A stretch of DNA of 64,000 nucleotides from Sorex araneus (GCF_027595985.1 NC_073304.1:215914500-215978499), one strand, 5' to 3'; shown: positions 1 to 14,050, counted from the stretch's first letter. The notes: generated by a model from the sequence alone, not told the origin. Translations and numbers: made by a program.

Positions 1-673
<673 letters not shown>

Positions 674-1424
674 TCATAACATGACTTTGTTGAAGCTTTT
701 CTCAGATTTCAATTTAGGGACAAACCACCTGCAAAAAAACATCCCTGGTTAATACCACAAGTCCAAACCTCAACTGAAAAAAGTTCAATTCATCTTCATC
801 CCAAACTAAGACTTTGACTGACTCTTGGTCATGAGGCAATGTTAGCTTTCCCGTGTCTTGCACATATGTAGATGGCATGCTGGTGTTTATTTATTTATCT
901 TTTTTTCTTGCAAGACATCTGTACGAAATGAATCTTCAAAACATGTAAAGGCCAAAAATCACCTGGGTACAACAGACACTGTAAATCCTGGTCAAGTGCT
1001 CGATCTTTGCTACATACAAAAATAGAAGAGTGTAACCTCAGCTGCAGCAAGTCTTAAGAGGAACTGCACCTAATGTACCGTGCGTGGAGCTGTTAACTAG
1101 ACACTAAAGACACCAAGAACGGGCTAAGTGTTTCTATAAAATAGCACAGAGGGGTGGCATGCTTCCCTTGCACATGGATGACCAGGATTTGATCCCTGGC
1201 ACCCGCTATGGTCCAGAGGCCCCAGAGTGATCTGAGCTCAGAGTCAAGAGTAAGCCCTGGGCACCTTCAGGTGGGTGAAGCCTCAAAACAAAAGTAACAA
1301 GAAAAATGAATACACAAAAAAGCATCTAGGAAACCCTGAATATAAGGTGAGTAATCCCAGAAAGGGAACAAACCAGGATTGAGTATTTCCCTTATTTAAA
1401 ACTTGTTTTAAAAATAAAATTAGA

Positions 1425-1598
1425 GGGGCCGGAGTGATAGCACAGCGGGTAGGGCATTTGCCTTGCACGCAGCTGACCCGGGTTTGACCCCCGGCATCCT
1501 ATATGGTCCCCCAAGCACTGCCAGGAGTAATTTCTGAGTGCAAAGCCAGGAGTAGCCCCTGAGCATCTCTGGGTGTGACCCAAACAGAAAAAAAAAAA
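1425..1598 (+). repeat. SOR-type SINE
   Basis: Full-length copy with head GGGGCCGGAGTGATAGCACA, B-box-like GGTTTGACC, body and A-tail. It lies directly upstream of a second copy in the same orientation. Confidence 0.88.
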
Positions 1599-1608
1599 AG
1601 TTATTCTG

Positions 1609-1792
1609 GGGGCTGGGATGATAGCACAGTGAGTAGGGCATTTGCCTTCCATGCGGCAAACCCGTGTTCGATTCTCAGCATCCCATATGGTCCCCCGAGC
1701 ACAGCCAGGAGTAATTTCTGAGTGTATGGGCCAGGAGTAACCCCTGAGCATCGCCGGGTGTAACCCAAAAAGCAAGCAAAAAAAAAAAAAAA
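1609..1792 (+). repeat. SOR-type SINE
   Basis: Full-length copy just 10 bases after the previous element. It carries TGTATGGGCC in the body, related to the CATG variant subfamily, and a long A-tail. GTTATT at 1600 and 1792 flanks it. Confidence 0.88.
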
Positions 1793-2153
1793 GTTATTTT
1801 GATTTTTGCCAGGAGGGTTAAGGTGGGAGGCTAGGAAGGGATTTTGACATTGGTGGTGGATGAGGTGTTGGAGTACTGTATGCCTAGAACTTTAATAAAC
1901 AGTATTACACATCAGTCAGGGCGCCTACATAAAATTTAAGGAAAAAAGTGTTATTCTATAATCTAAGTTCCTTCTAACTTAGCACACATTTACATCTTTA
2001 GTTTGTGATTCTCAAGTCTTTTAACAGATGATTAGCAATGTGGTAAATTACACTGATAGACATAAATTAACAAACAGTCCTATTCCCAAAACATTGCAAT
2101 AGCTTGGTTTTCTACAGACAATAAATAACATGTGCCACAAATAGAGTATTTCA

Positions 2154-2477
<324 letters not shown>

Positions 2478-3420
2478 CTATAACATACAGTAAAGGCATA
2501 TATGGAACAGTCAACTGTTAGAAAAAAGTCCGCTTTAGTATTCAAAGCACAATTAACAACGCCCCAGAGCCAAGAAACAAAATTACCACTCCCTGTTTCC
2601 ACCTGGAATTCTCCAAAGGTAAATGCCTCAATGCAATAATGTTCCACTCAAGGTAGCAAAGTCTCAGCTGGAAGAGAGCAATGGAAGGGAGTGGGAGAAG
2701 AACACTAACAAAACCCACTTTCTGGGGTGGTTTATTTAGATTTTTAGGCTACCCCCAGTGCTGAGCATGGGTCTCCCACAAAAGGCAAGCATGTGGTCCT
2801 TTCCTCTGAACTTCCTAAATTTTTTGATGGAGGTACGAAGAAAGATGCTTAAAGCTTTGGTATGCTGGGGCTTTAGAATAAAGCTAAGTTTATGGTATTC
2901 AAGTGGGTCTGATTCCCAAAGAACTATTATCTAACCTAACTTAATGAAGAAGTCTTCTTCCCACCCATAAAGTGAAAAACAATCTTCCTCTGGTCACGGA
3001 CAACTCATCCATCAAAGTGATTTTTCATATTAAAGCCTTGGTCAAATAACATAACCAGGCGCTGAACAAAATTCCTCATCGTGTCAATATCTAAGGGCTA
3101 ATCCTTCCATAATTTCCCATCTTAAAGGATACCTTCGTTTTTTTTCTCCCAAGAATCAAAGAGCTCTTCTCTCCAGACATCAATACATGCCAGGAACTAG
3201 TCAAATAAACTAATTAAACACATTATTATTTGAAATCATCATACAAGCATTTATGTAAAGGGTAAAGGCACAGGTACTGGTAAACGATGACGCCACAATT
3301 GATTCAAGGTTAATTATTACCATGTTCAACTAATTCAGTCAATGAACTCACTGAGAATTACCAGTTCACTCAAAAGGCAAACAGTTAACTGTTCCTGACA
3401 AGAATACAGGCCAAACAGCC

Positions 3421-3653
3421 CTCCCGTTGTTCATCGATTTGCTCGAGTGGGCACCAGTAACGTCTCCATCGTGAGACTCATTGTTAACTATTTTTGGCAT
3501 ATTGAATATGTCACAGGTAGCTTGCCAGGCTCTACCGTGCCGTCGAGATACTCTTGGTAGCTTGCTGGGCTCTCCGAGAGGGACAGAGGAATCGAACCTG
3601 GGTCGGCCTCGTGCAAAGCAAACACCCTACCCACTGTGCTATTGCTGCAGTCC
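3421..3653 (-). repeat. Second SINE family, short form, with shared tRNA-like head
   Basis: Read on the minus strand it starts with a SOR-like tRNA-derived head (GGTTCGATT B box near 3590) but continues with an unrelated body (PCR-like landmarks GGCAAGCTACC, ATGCCAAAAA, TCGATGAACAA). There is no A-tail. Imperfect target duplications CAGGCCAAA lie at 3409-3420 and 3653-3664, which supports retroposition as one unit. Confidence 0.75.
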
Positions 3654-3922
3654 AGGCCAAAGAGTAGCTACAAATATTCAGGTCAGTTCTGATGAGGGGA
3701 TCAGGTCATTTAGTACCTTGCTTTGTAACTAACAGTGAAGCCCCATCACTTCCTTTATTCAGCAGAATATGATCCTCATTCACCCCCCATCTAAACAGCT
3801 CTATCTAATTAATAATTTTGATTGATTCAAAATTAAGGTTTTGCTTTCTAAGACTATCAAAACCGGAGTGTCAAGACATGGGAAAAGGAAAAGCATGAAA
3901 TGTCAAAAAAAGAGCTAAACAT

Positions 3923-4112
3923 GGGGCTGGAGTGATAGCACAGCGGATAGGGTATTTGCCTTACATGCGGTCGACCCGGGTTCGATTCCCAGCATCCCAT
4001 ATGGTCCCCCGAGCACTGCCAAGAGTAATTCCTGAGTGCAGAGCCAGGGGTAACCCCTGAGCATTGCTGGGTGTGACCCAGAAAGCAAAAGCAAAAGCAA
4101 AAAAAAAAAAAA
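3923..4112 (+). repeat. SOR-type SINE with perfect target duplication
   Basis: Complete copy with (GCAAAA)n A-rich tail. The target duplication AAAAAGAGCTAAACA is present before and after the element, so the insertion is recent. Confidence 0.92.
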
Positions 4113-4527
4113 AGAGCTAAACAATATTAACCCAGTCTGATAAATATCCAGTTCAGAGATCCTTTACACTACATCTCCTAATTATGTTTATGAAATATGA
4201 ATTGTCTACCTTTACTTTTTCTTTTTTAACTTGCCTTTAGATTATGTCCCTCTTCTGACCACTGAAGTTAAGTTTTAAAACCTAGGGTGGAAAAAAAAAC
4301 CCAACCCAAAACAAAACTAGCAGGACTTCCATGACAATACTCTTAATTATGTCCAAGACCAGATTAAAAAAAAAAAAGAAATAATAAAGATCACCAGCAT
4401 TAAGAAAGTTTAATTACCAGATATGTTAGAAAAGAAAAAGGCAGAGGCAACTGCTAATTTTTTTTCCATGCACAAGGACTCAACAACGCCTATAAAACTT
4501 TCCTTTCTGCTATTAAGAATTAAATCT

Positions 4528-4700
4528 GGGGCCGGAGCGATAGCATAGCGGGTAGGGCGTTTGCCTTGCACGCGGCCGACCTGGGTTCCATCCCTGGCAT
4601 CCCATATGGTCCCCCAAGCACTGCCAGGAGTAATTCCTGAGTGCAAAGCCAGGAGTAACCCCTGAGCATCACTGGGTGTGACCCAAAAGAAAAAAAAAAA
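4528..4700 (+). repeat. SOR-type SINE
   Basis: Complete copy, head GGGGCCGGAGCGATAGC, A-tail at 4688-4700. Flanks ATTAAATC on both sides form a short target duplication. Confidence 0.9.
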
Positions 4701-5143
4701 TTAAATCCAGGACTTAACATGTGTAAGGCAAGTACTCTACCAAGGAGCTACATCCTTTGGGCCACCTATGATTGTGTCTTTGGCTTGGGAACCACACCCA
4801 GCATGCTCAAGGGCTCACTCAGACCCTCTGCTCAGAAGTGACCCTCTGGCAGTGCTCGGCGGACCACATGTGGTGCCGGAGATCAAACCAGGGTTGGCTA
4901 AATGTAAAGCAAGCTCTTAACCCCTGTACTATCTCTCCAGCCCCATAAATTTTTATCTAATTCTTAAATGTTAACAGTGAAGTGCCACACAGCATAATTA
5001 CGCCCAAGAACTGTTAGACCTGCAGTACCTGGAAAGACTGATCAAAAGCACTGGGGGGCGGGGGGGGGGGCATCTTTTTTTTTTTTTAAGCAAAGGTACA
5101 AAACTAAATCAATTATATTTCTACAACAACTTCTTTTTGTTTT

Positions 5144-5243
5144 TCAATTTTTATTTTTTGCTTTTTGGATCACACCCAGCAATGCACAGGGGTTACTCCT
5201 GGCTCTGCACTCAGAATTACTCCTGTGCTATCACTCCAGCCCC
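5144..5243 (-). repeat. SOR-type SINE with internal deletion
   Basis: The tail and 3' body are intact on the minus strand, but the sequence jumps from ATTACTCCTG straight to TGCTATCACTCCAGCCCC, losing about 80 bases of head and body. The breakpoint is at a short CCTG/CTG match. Confidence 0.85.
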
Positions 5244-6933
5244 TCAATTACAGTTCTAACCATGTCTTATCTTCCTAAGGAATGTGAGGAAGATGAGAAA
5301 TTGAATGGGTACTACAAGCATGAAAAGTTCCAGTCAAGTACATAATTCTCTGAGGGAGGAATAACCTTTGAGCACCACCATGTGGGGTCCTTTGAGCGTC
5401 CCAGTGATTGATGAATAAATTTAAGTAACTGGGGGTGGAGGTTTTAAATGTCTTCTCACAAGCAGACACATTGTGGATGGAGTCCCACAGATTCCTAAGA
5501 TGATTTGCAGGACCAAAGAAAGACGAGTGGCTATGTTAAGAGGCACTGATTTAAGGACTGGAGCAACAGTACAGTGGGCAAAGCATCTGCCCTGCACGTG
5601 TCTACCTGGGTTTGATCCCTGGCACCCCACATGTTCCTCAAACCCACCAGAAGTGATCCCTAGACTCAGAACCAGGAATAAGCCCTGAGCACCACTGAGT
5701 ATGGCCACAAAAATAAAACAAAAAAGACACTGGGGCTTGAGAGATAGTACAGCTTGCTCTGCACGTGGCTGAACCCCTGGTCATTGCTAGGTGTGGGCCC
5801 CCCTCAAAAAAAAAAATGAACAAAAAAAAAAGACACATTGGTTCTCCTAATGCTGACATCTAGAACTAGTTAGTAACAGATGTGATGTGAACATCCATTT
5901 GTGTAACTAAGTATACACACAAAGGAATCCCCATAGATTCACCCCTAATCCTCAAACCTAATGTTCAACTGATTGCTGCAGAGGTGGCTGACTAACGGAT
6001 ATGTGCCATATCCGTCTGTGATAGGTTACTAAAGAATTTTTATTTATGAAAGCACATATGAAGATCTATTTGAAATCTTTGCTACAGTTAGAATTATGGG
6101 CTTCTAATTTGATACAGTCACAAAAATTCTATGATGCAAAGCAAGTTTCCTCAAAAATTCATCGGCCCACTCAAAAAGCCAGATGCTTCTTAACAAAATT
6201 CTTCTTATCTGCTAAGTAGATAAAAGTATCATTAATTCATTATCTTATTTCATACTCTGTAGCCCAAGAAATCTTTACTTCTCCTTCTCACTCCACATAG
6301 TGCCATGCCCATACCAAACAATGAGTAATCTTTAACAAATACTCAACAATGCTAGATGCTACTTGACTATAAAAGAATCATGTAAAAGTAATTTAAAAGT
6401 TTAGAAGTTTAATTTTTTTTTTTAATTTCAAAAAGTTTAAAAATCATTTAAAAGTTTCCTGAGTGCAGAGTCAGGAACAACCCTTGAGCACGGCCAGGTG
6501 TGGCCCCAACACCAAATAAACAGAACAAACAATAAGATTCTGAAACTTCACATTCACATTTCCTATCAAAAATCTCTGAAGGGAGTTTGGAAATATATGT
6601 ATTATTAACAAATTCCCCAAGCAATTCTGAGTCCAATTTAGGAAACCAGCAATTTGTACACTACTTCAATGCACCAAATTATGAATCACAAACTACCAAT
6701 TCTGACATTTATAGCTTCCTAAACTGCTATAATCAATCTTAGTTTATCTGAAAAGAATTTTAATCTATTAGGAACAGACAAGCGAGACTGAGAAAAATTT
6801 CAAGCAAATACATTTTTCATTCCAAGCAAACTTTAGGTACCAGGAACTAACTACATAGCCCACTCAAGGCCATGCAAATATCCAAAGCAGTAGTATGTCT
6901 TAGTCCCTAGTTTATACGATCAAAAGCAGACTA

Positions 6934-9190
<2,257 letters not shown>

Positions 9191-9249
9191 CAGGTTCTCC
9201 ACGGCCGCATGCTCCAGGAACTTCTGCGCTGCTTCCAGTTCCAGTCGAT
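9191..9249 (-). CDS. KPNB1: KPNB1 exon 2 (residues 14-33)
   Basis: The exon completes Asp14 and encodes RLELEAAQKFLEHAAVENL, the second helix of HEAT repeat 1 at the start of the importin-beta N-terminal domain. The acceptor is CCCCCCAG and the donor GTGCGT. The length of 59 bases plus the 40 coding bases of exon 1 gives exactly 33 codons. From memory of the human protein, one residue differs (His where human has Arg at position 28). The intron separating it from exon 1 is only 110 bases and lies inside the CpG island. Confidence 0.95.
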
Positions 9250-9359
9250 CTGGGGGGCAAGGGAAAAGTGGCCAGGGAACGGGGTCAGAGGGGGGCGCCC
9301 AGGGTTCCCCTCCCCCCACCCAATCACCTCAACCCGACCCCCCGACCCCCGCATCCTAC

Positions 9360-9399
9360 CCGGAGACACGGTCTTCTCGAGTATGGTGATCAGTTCCAT
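9360..9399 (-). CDS. KPNB1: KPNB1 exon 1 coding part (importin beta-1, residues 1-13 plus first base of codon 14)
   Basis: First coding exon of importin subunit beta-1, the nuclear import receptor that binds importin-alpha/NLS cargo in the cytosol, carries it through the pore by contacting FG nucleoporins, and releases it on binding RanGTP. The exon reads MELITILEKTVSP and ends after the first G of the Asp14 codon, followed by GT. The ATG at 9399 sits in a strong Kozak context (GCCATGG). It was chosen because the protein then starts exactly like the conserved 876-residue family member. The frame stays open upstream to about 9954 because the DNA is a CpG island, so the start rests on homology and Kozak context, not on an upstream stop. 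Five coding exons (212 codons) are in the window, covering roughly the first five HEAT repeats. The remainder lies beyond position 1. Confidence 0.95.
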
Positions 9400-9800
9400 G
9401 GCGGAGGTGGTGGCGGCGACTCCTTCTAAGACGACGGGGCCGGACTCTCGGGCGGCGGCTCTAAACTGGGGATGGGGGTTGGGGGTCGGGTGGGAAGGGA
9501 GGGTGGGGTGGGGGGCGGGGGTCACCACAAGCCCATTCACCAGCTCCCTCTGGATAGTCGCTCCGGCTCCCCTCCCTTCCTCCACTCCTTCCTCCCTCCT
9601 AATTTGCTGCTGGCGGCGGCGGCAGCTGCTCCTCTGGCGGCGGGGGAGGGACCCCGGGGGCAGCTCAGAGCGCGGCTGGTGCTCGGGTGGCGGAGGGAGA
9701 AAGAAGGAAGGGAGGCGGTAAGTGAACGGCGGCTCGCAGGGAAGGAGAGAGAGGGAGGGAGGGAGGAAGGCGGAGGGATATTCGGGCCGGACTTCTCCGC
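9400..9800 (-). promoter_or_regulatory. KPNB1: KPNB1 5' UTR and core promoter (extent approximate)
   Basis: This is the GC-rich leader upstream of the ATG on the minus strand, containing GCC/CCG runs and purine-rich stretches. The transcription start cannot be placed from sequence alone. The nearest upstream CCAAT box (9823-9827) suggests initiation between roughly 9650 and 9780. Confidence 0.5.
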
Positions 9801-9822
9801 GGCGGCACCGCGCTCCGCGCCC

Positions 9823-10100
9823 ATTGGCTGCCGCCGGGGCCACGCGGAATCCCCAATTGGCCGGGCGGCCGGCGTTGAAGGGCCGCCCTGCGGTCCATTC
9901 GCTCGCCGCTTTCCGGCCCCGGGTTGGCTGGGCGGGCGGCGGGATGAGGCGCACGGATTGGCCGGGGGGCGGGAGATTTGAGGTGGGGCCGGCGAGGGCG
10001 AGCCGCTGATTGAGTGCGCCGGCTAAAGGCCTTGAGCGGAGACCGGCTAAGAGCTCCGAGGAGGGTGGACCGAGGCGCGACTTGGGGCCCGCGCGATTGG
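9823..10100 (-). promoter_or_regulatory. Cluster of four CCAAT boxes upstream of KPNB1
   Basis: On the minus strand CCAAT occurs at 9823-9827, 9856-9860, 9957-9961 and 10096-10100. Three are followed on the plus strand by C or GCC (ATTGGC), the flanking context preferred by NF-Y. The copy at 9853-9860 is palindromic (CCAATTGG). Two more ATTGG sites lie in the other half of the island at 8960-8964 and 8992-8996. Confidence 0.55.
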
Positions 10101-10469
10101 CTGGGAGGCCGGACGTTGATAGGACAGGACGCCCGAGAGAGAACTGGGGAGAGGAGTTCGGGGTCGGGGCTGCCGAAAGTTGGGAGGCGCCGCGCCGCGC
10201 CGCCTGAGGAGCCCGGCGCGGAGCACGACGGGACGCCCCCGGGAAGAGGCGGAGCCGCGCCGGGACTGCGGTTGAGGCGAGCGCCGTCAGCCCGAGGGGC
10301 GTGTTGGAGAGGGTTTCGCGGGCCCCGACTGGGCGGGCGGTCGCTGACCGTTAAAGTCTTGCGGCGCTCCCACAGGAAGCTCCTTGCAGGGCTAGGCCCC
10401 CGGGCCCCCGGCCCCCGGCGCCCGGCCGGGAAGGACCTTGACGACCACGCGCTTCGACTTGCGCTTCGC

Positions 10470-10500
10470 AGGTGTGGAAACTCAAGCCCGGAGAGGGGAC
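10470..10500 (-). repeat. MIR-like remnant
   Basis: GGTGTGGAAACTCAAGCCCGGAGAGG resembles the ancient MIR core in reverse orientation. It is short and inside the CpG island, so the call is weak. Confidence 0.35.
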
Positions 10501-11247
10501 GCGGCGGCTTCTCGGTTTACACAGCCGAGGAGTGGCGCGGTGGGGGCCGGGCTCCGGCGCGCCTGAACACCCTCGGCGCCGAGCGCAGCTTCCCCGCCAC
10601 GGACTGATGAGGCGGCCCGAGACCTGGGCTGTTAACGAGGTCTAACTCACAGAGCGTGGGCGTTCCGCTGCTGCTCAGAGTCCCCACCCCTGCCCGTTGC
10701 CGCCTAGTACTTTGAAGTGTTAGAAATGTTTCGTCTTCGTAAGGTGCCCCGGTAAAGGCACAAGGGGACACATTTTCGTTGGGGGCGGGCGGGATGTGTT
10801 GTAGGACTGGAGTGATAGGACAGTGGGTAGGCGTTTACCTTGCATGTGGCCAACTCGGGTCCGATCTCCCGCATCCCATATAAGTCCCCCAAGCATCGCC
10901 AGGGTTAATTCCTGAGCATCACCGAGTGTGGCCCAAAACAGAACAAGAAGGAAAAATATGGGAAACGTGAAGAATCATATCTATTTTGGTTTGTTTTCGG
11001 CTTTTGGGTCACACGCAGTGGTGCTTAGCGCTTATTTCTGGCTCTGTGCTCTGGGATCACTCGTAGCAAGGATCACCATATGTAGTGCTGGGGATAGAAC
11101 CCGGCTCTGCTGCGTGCTAGGCAGATGCCCTGCCCGCTGTATGATTTCTTCAGCTACCAAGAATATTATCCTTTTAAAGTTCTAACCCCCAGAAGAAACC
11201 ATTGAGGGTCTTTCCTTAGTAAAATGTGCATAAAAAAACTGCTGATA

Positions 11248-11440
11248 GGGGCTGGAGTGATAGCACAGCGGGTAGGGCGTTTTCCTTGCACGCAGCCGAC
11301 CCGAATTCGAATCCCAGCATCCCATATGGTCCCCTGAGCACCGCCAGGGATAATTCCTGAGTGCATGAGCCAGGAATGACCCCTGTGCATTGCCGGGTGT
11401 GACCCAAAAAGCAAAAAAAAAAAACCAAAAAACAAAAAAA
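11248..11440 (+). repeat. SOR-type SINE (CATG variant) with target duplication
   Basis: Complete element with TGCATGAGCC in the body and a mixed A-rich tail. The target duplication AAAAAAACTGCTGATA lies on both sides. Confidence 0.92.
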
Positions 11441-12944
11441 ACTGCTGATAATGAGCTGGAGAGGTAGGGTCGGGGGTTTGTCTTGCTCGATACCAGCCTG
11501 AGTTTGATCCTGAGCCTCCTATATATGGTCCCCTGAGCATCATGAAATGTGGCCCCAAAACAAACTATGTAATTTCGTGGCTTCCTTAAACACCAGTACA
11601 TGGGCTCCAGGTGAAAATTTTCATGAATTTTAGACATTTCACCATATGGAGCTTATAAATTCCTTTACCATATGTTTGGGCTTGTGGGAAAATGACCTTA
11701 CTCTAACCATCAGTGGGCAAGCCAAGGAGAAAGTGATGGCCTGTGTCATACTGGTTTCAAGGCCCAGTGTGACTAGGCAGGCAGCAAGATGGGGAGAATG
11801 CCATCCCTAAAAGTAGGAGCACTTGGCTACCGCCTGTTAATCCTCGAACAGAGGAGCTGGCCTTTCTCTGTTCAGGTGGTTCTGCTGTCTGGATGCTGGC
11901 ATCATTCTTAATTTCTTCCTGCGACTAGTTGGTTTCCTGTGACTTAGGGAAGTGACCCCGGGCTTTTACTTCATCTGCCCTTTTAGTGTAGCTTTACCAG
12001 GAGTCCATGAAGGTCATTGTGTGTGGATTGCCACACCACATACAACAGAGCCTTAATTTTATCTCAGTCCAAATCTACTTTCTCTTGCCTTCTAGCCACC
12101 GAACAGGTCTTCCTGCCTTAACTCTTCCTCTTTCCTGCCTGATCTCCCCATTAGCCAGCGCCAAAAACATCTCAGCTCTTAGCTGTTAGGAGATAGATAA
12201 CATCTTGTGTGGCATGCAAGAGAGATCTTACGGTATTTACCCTGCTAAACACCCCATCTCAATAGCTTTGTCTCAATGCCTTTGGGGCTACTGGCGTTCC
12301 TGTAAGTCCTCCTGCCATTCCCCATGGTTCCTGTGCTCCCTTGGATGTGCTCATCCTCCCTTCTCCACCTGAGTAACTTCTCTGAGATTACTTCACCTGA
12401 GTAACTGCCCCACCCTAAAGAACAGGAAAAATCTATTTGTCCTGATTGGTATTGTATTATGAGTAGTGATGGTGAGTAGAGAAACTGGCTGTAATAATCC
12501 AGATAAGAATTACTGCTTGTAGAAAGAATGATGCCCTACCTGTGGTACTATCACTCTGGCCCCAGAAATGCATATTTAATTAAAAAAAAAGTACAGAGGG
12601 TCGAAGAGATAGTACAGAGGTTAAGGTGCTTACCTTGCATGCACCTGACATTAGTTCACTCCCTGGCTCCATGTATGGTCCCCTGAGTATCTCCATGAGT
12701 AACCCCTGAGCACAGTAGGGGTATAGCCCCAAAACATTTTTAAAGGGCCGACCAATGAACAGAGTTGGGCACAGGCCCTCATGGCCCCTGGGTTACCACT
12801 GTGCCTGAGCCTTGAATCAGTAGTCTGAGTATCACCAATAGTGGCTCTGGGGCCACTCTGAGCACTGTTCAAGATGTGATGTTCAAAATGTTTTTAAATG
12901 GACAAATTCTGAAATTTAAGAGAAAAGCTGGGATAGTTTTAGCC

Positions 12945-13008
12945 TGTAGCTTAACTGCTGTATGATCCGGAGCAAGTATTTAACCTGTGGCATCTGTGAA
13001 AGGGGACT
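12945..13008 (+). repeat. MIR remnant
   Basis: TAACTGCTGTATGATCC followed by GGAGCAAGTATTTAACC and CATCTGTGAAAGGGGA matches the ancient mammalian MIR core and 3' part as remembered. Confidence 0.5.
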
Positions 13009-13331
13009 CTCCCTGGAGAGTTGCTTGGTATTTCTGCCAGGAGATGCCCACTGATAACGTGTGAAGCAGGGGAGTTTGAATGGAGTTGCTCAGCCGCCCC
13101 ACAGCATGTGTGAAGGCTGCTGCAGGGAAGACTGCGGCTGCTCACTTGGTACTTTGCTCCTGGGCAAAGCTGCTACCCGGGAGAGTAGCTAAGCTGGGTG
13201 ACATCCGAAGGACTGAATTTCCCTGCTTACTCATGGGGCAAATTTGATTGCCATTTTCCTGACGTTGCCATCTTTAGCATCTTTAAGTCCCAGGAACAGA
13301 AAAACTATTATAAAAATAATTCTTTTTGGGG

Positions 13332-13519
13332 GTGGGCTGGAGTGATAGCACAGTGGGTAAGGCATTTGCCTTGCACTCGGCCGACCCGGGTTTGATTCCC
13401 AGCATCCCATAATGTCCCCTGAGCACCACCAGGGGTAATTCCTGAGCGAAAAGCCGGGAGTAACCCCTGTGCATCGCCAGGTGTGACCTCGCCCTCCCAA
13501 AAAAAGCAAAAAAAAAAAT
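13332..13519 (+). repeat. SOR-type SINE, first of a tandem pair
   Basis: Complete copy followed by AATAATTCTTTT, which also precedes it at about 13314-13326. The next SINE starts right after the downstream duplicate. Confidence 0.9.
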
Positions 13520-13530
13520 AATTCTTTTGG

Positions 13531-13700
13531 GGCTAAAGCGATAGCACAGGGGCTAGGGTGTTTGCCTTGCACGTGGCCGACCCGGGTTCTATTCCCAGCA
13601 TACCGTGTGGTCACCCAGGCACCGCCAGGAGTAATTCCTGAGTGCAGAGCCAGGAGAGTAACCCCTGAGCATCGCTAGATGTGACCCAAAAAGAAAAAAA
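13531..13700 (+). repeat. SOR-type SINE, second of a tandem pair
   Basis: Complete copy beginning directly after the target duplicate of the preceding element and ending in AAATAATCTTGT. It therefore inserted at the tail or target site of its neighbour in the same orientation. Confidence 0.9.
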
Positions 13701-13902
13701 TAATCTTGTCTCTGGCTCACTAGGCTTTAGCCTTCCTGTCTTCCTTGTGTATGATTTGTGAGTCTCAGAGCCTTGACATTAGGAAGCATCCCACCTGGAA
13801 TGCTTCCTCAGTCCTTCCTTTCTGTGCTGCTGTCACTTCTGAGAGGCCTTCACTGACCACTGTAAGGGAGTTCCCACATACACTTTTTTTCCCTTTTTTT
13901 TT

Positions 13903-14050
13903 TTAATTGGATTATCATGAGATACAGTTACAAAGGTTCCTTGATGTTCCAACACCCATCCCTCCATGACTGTACAGTTCGCACCACCACCAGGGTCCCC
14001 CATATCCTTCCTGTCACCTCCCCACCCTCTGCCTGCCTCTATGGTAGGCA
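13903..14050 (-). repeat. L1-like 3' end repeat (shrew lineage)
   Basis: TTGGATTATCATGAGATACAG, then CACCCATCCCTCCA and a CACCACCA run, resembles 24465-24610 and 41529-41640 in the same window. The shared landmark is ATCACCATGAG(G/A)TACAG. It is probably the complement of a L1 3' UTR. The family name cannot be confirmed here. Confidence 0.55.

Noticed and set aside
1425-1490. tRNA genes suggested by A-box and B-box motifs in SINE heads
   Set aside because: No cloverleaf or proper anticodon arm. The motifs are the RNA polymerase III promoter of the SINE.
10014-10607. 197-codon open frame in the upstream half of the CpG island
   Set aside because: Arg/Pro-rich composition with no motif. Same GC artefact.
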